This document shows positions 57,082-63,353 of a DNA stretch of 64,000 nucleotides, in pieces. The position numbers were made by a program, and so were the translations under genes. Origin of the DNA: Candidatus Acidiferrales bacterium (lineage in GTDB: Bacteria; Acidobacteriota; Terriglobia; Acidiferrales; UBA7541); NCBI GenBank assembly GCA_035934015.1, contig DASYYH010000003.1:62001-126000 (forward strand), written 5' to 3'. Within the stretch, counting starts at the first letter, position 1; each line of letters starts with the position of its first letter. The notes below the pieces were generated by a model, which searched no databases, had not been told where the DNA came from, and worked only from the letters and a program-made list of their open reading frames with translations.

Positions 57082-57609
57082 CTATTCCTTCTTCTGCACT
57101 TCGAGAATCAGAACCTTGAACGGAACCGACGTATCCAATTTTTTCTTCTTGCCCGCGGGTTTTTTGTACAACTGCCCGCGAACGGTCACGGTCGTCCCAG
57201 TGCCCGCGAGGCCCTGAAGCCCATTGGACAGTTCATTCGGTGCAAGCTCAAACATCCGGTTCGGCTCGACTTGCAACGCAAAATTGCCCGCCGCATCCTT
57301 CACGATTTTTCCCTGTGCGGTCATATCCATTTCCGCGACAGTCACGCCGCTGTCATACGTCACCTTCAGAAGCTGAGCCGGATCAATCTGCCCATCCTCT
57401 TTCGGCGTCACATCGGCCGTTCCGTTCAACAAGCTGACCTCCACGCTTTGAACGCCAGACTGGCGTCCGAGGGATTGTTTCACCCCGTAGGCTCAAAAGT
57501 TTCAGGTCATGCCTTCCACGCGCATCTCGATATGCTTGATTTGCGCCTGTGACACCGGCGCAAGCGCGCAGCCGAGAAGCAGCAGTAGCGCGATTCGTTT
57601 GAAATTCAT
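57082..57609 (-). CDS. Exported HMA-domain protein with two in-frame TGA at the metal-binding CxxC: probable double selenoprotein
   Basis: 175 residues if both TGA are read through. The ATG at 57609 has the strong site AAGGAGGAGCC. A signal peptide (residues 4-22, ending VSQA) is followed by an HMA domain: IKHIEMRVEGMT, then TGA (residue 36, 57502-57504), AAC TTT, then TGA (residue 39, 57493-57495), AYGVKQSLGRQSGVQSVEV. HMA domains read GMTCxxCA at this point, so both TGA stand exactly where the metal-binding Cys belong. The frame continues with normal HMA strands, then a second small beta domain (about 95-175; VTVRGQLYKKPAGKKKK). Cys 14 uses TGC, and TGA stops other genes, so codon reassignment is excluded. 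Selenocysteine (UxxU) is the simplest explanation; a pseudogene or base errors are less likely. Confidence 0.8.
57452..57466 (-). promoter_or_regulatory. Candidate bacterial SECIS hairpin
   Basis: The mRNA sequence ACGCCA-GUC-UGGCGU forms a perfect 6-bp stem with a loop starting with G. Its loop begins 32 nt after the second UGA and 41 nt after the first. Bacterial SECIS elements, as I recall the rule, sit inside the coding region with the apical loop about 16-37 nt after the UGA and a G in the first loop positions. The fit is good for the second UGA only. An outer pairing of CUUU-GAGC (around the second UGA) with GUUCAAAG is also possible. Not proven. Confidence 0.5.
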
Positions 57610-57628
57610 GGCTCCTCCTTTCACTCTT

Positions 57629-58600
57629 TCATTTGAAGAAATGCAGTCGAAACTGTCGCGTGACGCCAAAACTGATGTGGCGCCGCACCGGCATAAACGA
57701 CGCTCCCATTGAGTGCGCCGCGTCCCAGTCCATGCCGAACCACACATGCAGTCCGGGCCGCACTCCGACGTAGGTCGTGATTCCAGTCAAAAGCGCGTCG
57801 CCTCCGCTGCCGTTTTGCGTCACGCCCGCGATGCGGTCGTCCTGCGAATGCAGCCACGTCACGACGGAGCCGATGAACCACTCACGCGCGCCATCCTTCG
57901 ATTCATACGGCCGGTACGACAGCCAAAATCGTGATTCAACATCATCGCCAATGCGCGTCGCTTGCGTTCCCTGCGAGCGCACAAAGGCATGAAAATCCTC
58001 ATCGGCAACGAGGCGCTTGTAATGGAATAGTCCGGTATACGTCCAATTTGCCGCCACAAACAAATCCGTCGAGCCTGATCCCGGCTGCAAAGTTGCCGGC
58101 AACAAGCTTCCATTCGCGCTCGAAATATCTGTGCGTCCGGTGGGAAGCTTGGGACCTACCGTCACCGATGCTTGTGTCGTCCCGCGCTCTGAATCCCGGC
58201 GGTAGAAGCGGTACTTGACGAGCACCATCGCATCGCCAAGCCCGGTTCCGCCGACTGTTGGCGTGCCAGCCGTTTGAAAATCGTTCGTGACAATCGGCAC
58301 GACGACAGTCACATCCAAATCTCGATAGAAGCCCCATGTAAAGTTGAAGTCACCTTCGTGCGAGAACGTCGGGCGCGCAGTCGCCGGCACGCTCGCGGTG
58401 TCCGGCATCCCGCGCGTGGTGAAGATCGAGTTGTAGGAAACAAGTCCGCCGCCCGGAAACAGCGGTGGGGCCGTCTCAGGCGCGGGGCCTTGACCGTAAA
58501 CTGGCCCACAAAGCAGCAGGCCCAGCCCGCAGATTCCGCTTACAAAACACAGAAATCGCACACTTTTCCTCCAGCGATGAAAATTTGCTCCCGAAGACAC
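57629..58600 (-). CDS. Outer-membrane beta-barrel-like protein (MetA-pathway/transporter-like)
   Basis: 323 residues, signal peptide ending near GPVYGQ. The mature part consists of alternating hydrophobic strands (FNFTWGFYRDLDVTVVVPIV, GDAMVLVKYRFYRR, TTYVGVRPGLHVWFGMDW) and ends in FRLHFFK with aromatic residues, as in outer-membrane barrels of the 'MetA-pathway of phenol degradation' type (PF13557). That name is historical; members are often found beside metal-handling genes. Its stop is 19 bp before the start of the HMA gene, so the two are cotranscribed. Confidence 0.75.
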   Translation of the reverse strand: MSSGANFHRWRKSVRFLCFVSGICGLGLLLCGPVYGQGPAPETAPPLFPGGGLVSYNSIFTTRGMPDTASVPATARPTFSHEGDFNFTWGFYRDLDVTVVVPIVTNDFQTAGTPTVGGTGLGDAMVLVKYRFYRRDSERGTTQASVTVGPKLPTGRTDISSANGSLLPATLQPGSGSTDLFVAANWTYTGLFHYKRLVADEDFHAFVRSQGTQATRIGDDVESRFWLSYRPYESKDGAREWFIGSVVTWLHSQDDRIAGVTQNGSGGDALLTGITTYVGVRPGLHVWFGMDWDAAHSMGASFMPVRRHISFGVTRQFRLHFFK

Positions 58601-58632
58601 AAATCCACGAGTCGGGAGAACTGGAGGTTTGC

Positions 58633-58983
58633 CTAGATTCTCAGCGGGCTAAGCGAGAGCGATTGCGCTAAAGGCGGGGAATGATATCGCGCGGCGATGC
58701 CGCCGATCACCGGCTGCCGAACAATAGATGCCGTTGACGCCGGGAATGAGACAGCAGCCACGGACGGTCCCGCGGCGGGCAATGACGACGACAGCACGAA
58801 AGGCGCGTGCATCGCCTCCATGGTCTTGCAGCAATTCTTGCCCTGATGTCCATGCGACGAGCAAGGCATTGATTTGCAGCACTGCATCGCCTGCTCCGGC
58901 GTTGTCATGCCATTGCAGTCAACGGAATACACGGCGAGAGCCGCCGCCATTGCTGTCAGAAGAATTGCCCTGCTAAATCGCAT
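58633..58983 (-). CDS. Small secreted Cys/Met/His-rich protein
   Basis: 116 residues from the ATG at 58983. An in-frame TTG 36 bases upstream is possible; neither start has a strong ribosome-binding site. A signal peptide (AILLTAMAAALAVYSVDC) is followed by CNGMTTPEQAMQCCKSMPCS and SHGHQGKNCCKTMEAMH, with seven Cys and several Met/His in about 40 residues, suggesting thiol/thioether metal binding (copper or mercury). It is the first gene of the operon with the barrel protein, the UxxU protein and the thioredoxin. Confidence 0.7.
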   Translation of the reverse strand: MRFSRAILLTAMAAALAVYSVDCNGMTTPEQAMQCCKSMPCSSHGHQGKNCCKTMEAMHAPFVLSSSLPAAGPSVAAVSFPASTASIVRQPVIGGIAARYHSPPLAQSLSLSPLRI

Positions 58984-59113
58984 CTCTAGCAGCCTAGACC
59001 TGCTCACAAAGAGAGTCAAGCAGGCTTCTCGATGCGTGGGGATCAGTTTGAATTTTCTCGATCGTCACACAAGAAAGGGGCCTCCCAGGTCGACGGTTAG
59101 TCGAGCCTGGGGG

Positions 59114-59329
59114 ATGGATGCCAAAATTCGCACTGACCCATTACTTCTTATATGCTTCGCGCTGTTCGCTTCCGCTCAATGGTTCGCACTGTTCGCTTCC
59201 GCGAACTTCCAGGTCACTTGTCAGCCGCCGTGCGCAATAGCTGTGATTTCAAATGGCTCAGGAGGAGTGCTCCGCGGAGGTAATGGAATCTGCTTTTGCC
59301 GTTTTCCCTTGAGACGAAATCAGGGGTGA
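59114..59329 (+). CDS. Possible small exported protein
   Basis: 71 residues: MDAKIRTDPLLLICFALFAS with a hydrophobic stretch containing an internal duplication (CFALFASA, WFALFASA; DNA unit CTGTTCGCTTCCGC repeated), then Cys-rich sequence (TCQPPCAIAV, GICFCR). Weak ribosome-binding site (CTGGGGG). No family. It could equally be non-coding. Confidence 0.25.
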   Translation: MDAKIRTDPLLLICFALFASAQWFALFASANFQVTCQPPCAIAVISNGSGGVLRGGNGICFCRFPLRRNQG

Positions 59330-59404
59330 GCGTTTTACTCGTAGGGGCGCTGCTTGCCTGTCCTGAAGAATGAAGGGCTGCGCCCGCGCGATGCCCCGCA
59401 TCGC
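59330..59404. repeat. 75-bp dispersed repeat, family B (second copy)
   Basis: Nearly identical to 54116-54190; see there for the layout. Confidence 0.8.
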
Positions 59405-59428
59405 CTTGCCTTCACGATTTAACGTTAG

Positions 59429-59658
59429 TCATCCCGAAGTCTGACCGCCGCTGGAATTCGTCACCATCCGATTCGACAACTGATCCTGATGATAGTAGAA
59501 CGTCCCCGAGGAGTTGACCTTCGCCACCAGCGCTCCTCCCGCGTAGACGTACTCCGTCGTCGGTGCGCTCGGCGCGGCTCCGTTCTGATACTCGGCAATC
59601 ACCTTCGATCCCGAGAAAATGTACACCGTCGTCGTGCTCCCCGCCAACTCCAAATCTT
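59429..59658 (-). pseudogene. RHS/YD-repeat protein fragment
   Basis: The minus strand encodes STTTVYIFSGSKVIAEYQNG, TEYVYAGGALVAKVNSSGTF and YYHQDQLSNRMVTNSSGG, the core of an RHS repeat with its 'YYHQD.L.....T...G' motif. Both ends are lost: the frame stops soon after GGQTSG and there is no start. The 5' side is interrupted at 59658 by the 610-bp element. RHS proteins are large toxins or surface proteins; this is a remnant. Confidence 0.8.
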
Positions 59659-60268
59659 GGGAATTATGTATTTAACTCCCTTAGACAAAATTTGAGGGCT
59701 GACGTAATCCCCGCCAGCCCCTTAACGCCGGGGTTCGATTCAGCGGGCCACCTCGTCAGATGAGCCGCGCACCGTCCCGACGACAACGAATGCCAGAGGG
59801 TCGCAGCATTCAACAACAGTCCGTTGCCGAATGCTGAGATGCGTATTCTTCGAAGTAAAAGCTACCTACGGCAGAACAACAGTTGTCCTAACGTTGTCAG
59901 GATTAAAAATCCCGTCGTTGTCCGCACAACTGGCTCCGGGACTCTATCAAGAGTGCCTTCACGGCAACACCTCCTAACCGGAGTTCCGGTTTCGCCAGTT
60001 GTTATACACCTTAGATTTCCTGTGCGATAGGGTCTAGGCCGCTCGATGCAGTCAAAGTTTCGTAACTGATTCGCCGCCCTGAAATTTCAATCGGGCGCGG
60101 GCCTGCGCCAACAGTTTCAAGGACTGCTATGCTGCCTATTGCACCATATCCCCGTGCGGGATACTACTCTCGCTCGTATCACTGGTGCAATAGGTGCATA
60201 ATCATCAGTTTCTAGCAAGCCTTGCTGTTTCAATGCGATAAAGTAAGGGAGTTAAATATATAATTCCC
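59659..60268. mobile_element. 610-bp non-autonomous transposon-like element (MITE-like)
   Basis: Terminal inverted repeats of 25 bp (59659-59683 and 60244-60268) match at 24 of 25 positions; each starts GGGAATTAT and ends AACTCCCTTA. The element is flanked by an 8-bp direct repeat, CAAATCTT (59651-59658 and 60269-60276), the expected target duplication. No transposase ORF is present; the interior is rich in inverted repeats (for example 60135-60146 with 60183-60194). It sits in the RHS fragment. An 8-bp duplication occurs in several IS families, so I do not assign one. Confidence 0.85.
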
Positions 60269-60279
60269 CAAATCTTCTC

Positions 60280-60396
60280 TTGACAATTACTGTACTACAT
60301 GATAAGTATGTACCCGCAAGCCGCATTGGCGGCTTGCGGAGAACTCGGGAGTAAGGAGACAAGGCGGGCCGCGGCGACGCGGCCTTTCGCTTTTTA
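60280..60396 (+). ncRNA. Possible small RNA
   Basis: TTGACA (60280-60285) with a weak -10 about 15-17 bp on, then a 10-bp perfect hairpin (CGCAAGCCGC-ATTG-GCGGCTTGCG, 60315-60338). A single-stranded stretch with several GGA motifs (CGGAGAA, GGGAGTAAGGAGAC) follows, then an intrinsic terminator (60367-60395). No ORF. The layout fits a short structured transcript of about 85 nt; the GGA motifs are reminiscent of CsrA-binding RNAs but this is only suggestive. Confidence 0.4.
60367..60395 (+). terminator. Rho-independent terminator
   Basis: GGCCGCG-GCGA-CGCGGCC is followed by TTTCGCTTTTT. Strong stem and T run on the plus strand. Confidence 0.8.
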
Positions 60397-60601
60397 TACG
60401 CTTTTTGTGATTCTAATCGCTAGAGATATGAAGAATTAGAACTCGATGCAACTGATAGAAAACAAACAACGGGAAGTCGTTCTAATCGCTGATTCTTTCG
60501 GTTTTTTGAAAAACTTTGCGATTTCGGACACTCGCCTCCGCGCTTCCACTTGCAGCTTCCAGATCCAAAGCGCGAGCCTTCCCAGCCGCGCCTGGATGGC
60601 C

Positions 60602-61237
60602 TTAGAGAAGCTTCCGCCGCACGAACGCGCCCAGCCCGATCAGCCCCGTCGCCATCGTCAGCAGCGATGCTGGCTCCGGCGTCGTACCCTGCGCCGGCCC
60701 GAGTGGAAATGGCCCTTGGTTGTTGATGTAATAGCCGCTCAGCATGCTATCAATCGCCGCGCTCCCGGAAGTGAACGCGAGCGAAGAAGGATTCGAAACC
60801 GTGCCGTTGAAAAGCTGCGATCCGCCGATGATCCATTCATTGGCGCAGGAGTTATCGGTGCAAAACGCAAGCCCGCCATCATTGCCATTCAGCGTGTCGT
60901 AGAACGCCATTTGCACGCCGAGGAACGCCACGCTCGGCAGGCCTGTCACGGAAATGGCAAGGTCCGTGTTCACGGCGAAAGCATCGCTTCCGCCAGCCAC
61001 GAACGAGCCGAGCGAGCCGGGGTCGGTCTGAATCGTGAACGAGATCGTGTAGTTCTGGCCCGGCGAGCTGATGGATGTCGAGGGGACACCCGAAGCGTAC
61101 GTTCCCGACAGCACAAATGTGGTCGTCGAAGGGGTCGTGTTCTGCACAGTGAGCGTCAGGCTGTCGGCCAGCGCGGCTGGCGCGGCAGCAATTCCGGCGC
61201 AAAACAAAGCGGCAATGAGAATCGCATTTTTGCGCAT
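60602..61237 (-). CDS. PEP-CTERM sorting-domain protein
   Basis: 211 residues from the ATG at 61237, with GGGGGATTCGACG before it. A signal peptide (LIAALFCAGIAAAPAALADS) is followed by a beta-rich extracellular region (LTLTVQNTTPSTTTFVLSG) and the C-terminal tripartite signal TPEPASLLTMATGLIGLGAF-VRRKLL. This targets the protein to an exosortase (EpsH/XrtA type) for processing and surface attachment; none is encoded in this window. Confidence 0.9.
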   Translation of the reverse strand: MRKNAILIAALFCAGIAAAPAALADSLTLTVQNTTPSTTTFVLSGTYASGVPSTSISSPGQNYTISFTIQTDPGSLGSFVAGGSDAFAVNTDLAISVTGLPSVAFLGVQMAFYDTLNGNDGGLAFCTDNSCANEWIIGGSQLFNGTVSNPSSLAFTSGSAAIDSMLSGYYINNQGPFPLGPAQGTTPEPASLLTMATGLIGLGAFVRRKLL

Positions 61238-61559
61238 CGTCGAATCCCCCGTGCGGATCACTTCTCAAAACCCGTTCTGGCAGCGAAAGTTGCGCTGGCC
61301 CAGATGGAATGCCCCACCTTGAACCGCAGCAATCTGGAGTCCGCTATCATCGCTGAAAACAAAGGACTTACATTAACCAGGCCTCCGCTAAATGCAATGG
61401 ATTGCACATCTTACGCGGCATTCGCGCAGCTCGTCCGGCGCATTCCAGAGGAGCTTCCAGCAGCCTGCGAGAGTGTTCCGAACCCGCCCACGATGCGCCG
61501 TCCCTTTTGGATTGGAACCCACTTTCTCCGCAAATTTTATGTGGCATAGGCCAAAGATA

Positions 61560-61568
61560 TGATATACT
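61560..61568 (+). promoter_or_regulatory. Extended -10 promoter of the cold-shock gene
   Basis: TGATATACT fits the extended -10 pattern TGnTATAAT-like; no good -35 is visible. The transcript would begin near 61575, giving a leader of about 135 nt before the coding region, as is usual for cold-shock genes. Confidence 0.5.
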
Positions 61569-61615
61569 GCAATTGCGTTTGTTGCTCTTGTGACTGCTTT
61601 TTGAGATATCGGCGA

Positions 61616-61653
61616 GGCTGCTGGGGTCTATGCCCTTAGCGGCCTTTTTTTTT
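61616..61653 (+). terminator. Intrinsic terminator or attenuator in the cold-shock leader
   Basis: GGCTGCTGGGG pairs with CCCTTAGCGGCC through the leader loop TCTATG, with G-U wobbles, and is followed by nine T. It lies about 40 nt after the predicted transcript start and 55 bp before the coding region, so it would stop most transcripts unless melted or bypassed. Confidence 0.7.
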
Positions 61654-61708
61654 CGACTCGGGAGGCGACGACGAGCGCAAATAGCTTTACCTTACGAGGA
61701 GTAAGAAG

Positions 61709-61915
61709 TTGAGTAGAGAACAAGGAACGGTCAAGTGGTTTAACGCAAGCAAGGGCTATGGGTTCATTCAACGGCAAAGTGGCGAAGATGTTTTCGTTCA
61801 CTACAGCGCCATTCAGTCTGAGGGCTACAAAACTCTCAATGAAGGCCAGGCTGTGGAATTCGAAGTCAAGAAGGGACCCAAGGGCCTGCAGGCGGAAGCC
61901 GTCGTCGGCCTCTAG
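61709..61915 (+). CDS. Cold-shock protein (CspA family)
   Basis: 68 residues, the usual size. Start codon is TTG, with GAGGAG 9 bases before it. RNP1 motif KGYGFIQ and RNP2 motif DVFVHYSAI are both present, in the OB-fold context [14 protein letters not shown]. It binds single-stranded nucleic acid and acts as an RNA chaperone. The long leader with a terminator and the TTG start suggest tight post-initiation control. Confidence 0.95.
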   Translation: MSREQGTVKWFNASKGYGFIQRQSGEDVFVHYSAIQSEGYKTLNEGQAVEFEVKKGPKGLQAEAVVGL

Positions 61916-62145
61916 TTCGTCATTGGGCGGAGCGGTTGCTTTTTGGCAGGCGTTCCGCCCTTCTCCACCGCGGTTTTAGCGAGCATTGATACCGGGGAGG
62001 ATGCACCCCGCAGCGTTATTCTGGCATCTAATTGATTGGTACTTTTGGACTTCACACATTTATTCTTTGCGTTTGCAACCGCCGGCTGAATTTGTCGCCC
62101 CAGCAGGATTGTGGCTTCGAGCCAGCAACCCAATGAGGAGGGTTC

Positions 62146-62388
62146 ATGCAAGTACTTGACGCGGGACAGACCGTCCGCCATTCGCAATACGGCGTGGGAA
62201 CCGTGACGGAATCGGATGTGGAACGCACCACGGTGGAATTCGACGATCACGGAATGAAAAAGTTCGTTACGAGCATTTGGTCCGCGGAAGTTGTCGGTGA
62301 AATCGCCGGACGCCCGACGCGGCCGAAGCGCCGTCGCCGCAGCACGAAAGCGACAAAAGCCGCCGCTGCAAAAGCAGCGAAAAACTAA
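62146..62388 (+). CDS. Small basic protein with SH3/Tudor-like N-terminus
   Basis: 80 residues, start supported by GAGGAGGGTTC. The N-terminal half VRHSQYGVGTVTESDVERTT and VEFDDHGMKKFV resembles the short beta-barrel seen in the UvrD/PcrA C-terminal Tudor and CarD-like domains (H..YG.G.V). The C-terminus is Lys/Arg/Ala-rich (RPKRRRRSTKATKAAAAKAA), typical of nucleic-acid binding. Possibly DNA- or RNA-polymerase-associated; not assigned. Confidence 0.65.
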   Translation: MQVLDAGQTVRHSQYGVGTVTESDVERTTVEFDDHGMKKFVTSIWSAEVVGEIAGRPTRPKRRRRSTKATKAAAAKAAKN

Positions 62389-62480
62389 GTCCGCAGAAAA
62401 TCAGCATTCGCAAGACGGAAGTTTCGCTGCGGTGCAAGCAAAGCGCGCCGTGGTTTTCGTACATCAGCGCGAAGCAAATT

Positions 62481-62542
62481 AAAAAAAACGCCTCGCTTTG
62501 GCACCTCTCGATGAAGAGAAGGCCGCCGCGAGGCGTTTTTTT
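62481..62542. terminator. Bidirectional intrinsic terminator
   Basis: A run of A followed by AACGCCTCGC (62487-62496) pairs with GCGAGGCGTT (62528-62537), followed by a run of T. A second small hairpin (TCTC-GATGA-AGAG) lies in the loop. It stands between convergent genes and can serve both. Confidence 0.85.
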
Positions 62543-62603
62543 CGCGCGAGCCACAGTCAGTCCCCGCTGACGCCAGGCCTGCGCGCAAAGGCCGCGTTAT
62601 CGT

Positions 62604-63353
62604 TCAGGATTGAGCAAAGCGCCGACGAACGAACGGCGCGAGACCCAGCAAGCCGGTGCCAAGAAGCAGCAACGAAGACGGCTCAGGCGTGGCGCCATTC
62701 GGCGGGATGGTTGCACCGAACGAGCCCGAGCCCACAGAGCTGAACGCGCCCGGCGGATCGCCAGGCTCGCCGGAAATGTTGGCGAGCGTGCACGGGCCAG
62801 TGACGGATGAATTGCATGACAGCGGCGCGAGCAAAATGCTAAAGCCCGCCGTTCCCGAGCCTATGTAAGAAGAGAGGGCGCCGGAACTGGTATACGCCGC
62901 GTTCCCGACCAGCGAAACCCCTGAAGCGCCTTCAACGACGTCGAGCCAACTAATCGTGCCGGAGACGCTGCCAGTGAACCCGGTTATGCCCCCACTGAAG
63001 CCATCGGCGGCTCCAGAGAGGCTCCAGGTATCCACCATGCTCGGAGACTCGCTCAAAAAAGACGCGGTCAATGAATCGGCGCTGAGAGAATAGCTGCCAC
63101 CAAAACCCAAAGCGCTCACTGAGCCGGTAACGGCACCCGGGGCTGTGCAAGTCACGCTGGTGCTAAACGGGCATCCGCCGATGTCCACGGAAAGACCGCC
63201 CGTGCCACCGGTGCTGGTGAAGACAATGCCATTCGGGCTGGTGCTTGCACCCAAGCTTACCGATGTGATCAGGCCCTGCGCGTTTGCCGAAAGAGCGAAC
63301 AAAGCCACCGCTGCAATAAGTGTCGCAAAAAATGTGCCTGTTTTGTGTGCCAT
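62604..63353 (-). CDS. PEP-CTERM sorting-domain protein
   Basis: 249 residues; AAAGGGGCTCGAG precedes the ATG. Signal peptide LIAAVALFALSANAQG, a Ser/Gly/Thr-rich beta region (FTGSVSGTISWLDVVEGASG) with two pairs of Cys, and the C-terminal signal TPEPSSLLLLGTGLLGLAPF-VRRRFAQS. It differs from the PEP-CTERM protein at 60602 outside the signal; both would need the same exosortase. Confidence 0.9.
   Translation of the reverse strand: MAHKTGTFFATLIAAVALFALSANAQGLITSVSLGASTSPNGIVFTSTGGTGGLSVDIGGCPFSTSVTCTAPGAVTGSVSALGFGGSYSLSADSLTASFLSESPSMVDTWSLSGAADGFSGGITGFTGSVSGTISWLDVVEGASGVSLVGNAAYTSSGALSSYIGSGTAGFSILLAPLSCNSSVTGPCTLANISGEPGDPPGAFSSVGSGSFGATIPPNGATPEPSSLLLLGTGLLGLAPFVRRRFAQS

Larger units (their letters stand above)
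58984..59428. other. Intergenic region upstream of the metal operon
   Basis: It should hold the operon promoter, but I cannot identify one with confidence. It contains a possible small ORF (59114-59329) and a family B repeat (59330-59404). Confidence 0.5.
61238..61708. other. Intergenic region with cold-shock gene leader
   Basis: The first 300 bp hold nothing I can name; a plus-strand frame ending at 61549 looks faintly coding (LVRRIPEELPAACESVPNPP) but has no start or family. The part from about 61560 is the cold-shock gene promoter and leader with an internal terminator. Confidence 0.5.

Noticed and set aside
57082-57483. Short GTG-start gene for the HMA protein alone
   Set aside because: It would begin inside the HMA helix, lacks a ribosome-binding site and signal peptide, and ignores the in-frame upstream half with a strong start. 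The read-through gene explains both parts.
57502-57747. Separate small ORF ending at the first TGA
   Set aside because: Its C-terminus GMT is exactly the point where HMA domains have their first Cys, and the frame continues in homologous sequence after it. It is the first part of the UxxU gene.
59700-59760. tRNA-like sequence (GGTTCGATTC) inside the mobile element
   Set aside because: Only a T-arm-like motif is present; there is no acceptor stem, anticodon arm or D-arm in register.
59880-60010. Integron attC-like palindrome
   Set aside because: The inverted repeats lack matching core sites (no GTTRRRY at the 3' end), and the terminal repeats explain the element better.
60446-61549. 367-codon plus-strand ORF
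   Set aside because: Mostly antisense to the PEP-CTERM gene; the final 50 codons look faintly coding but lack a start and a family.
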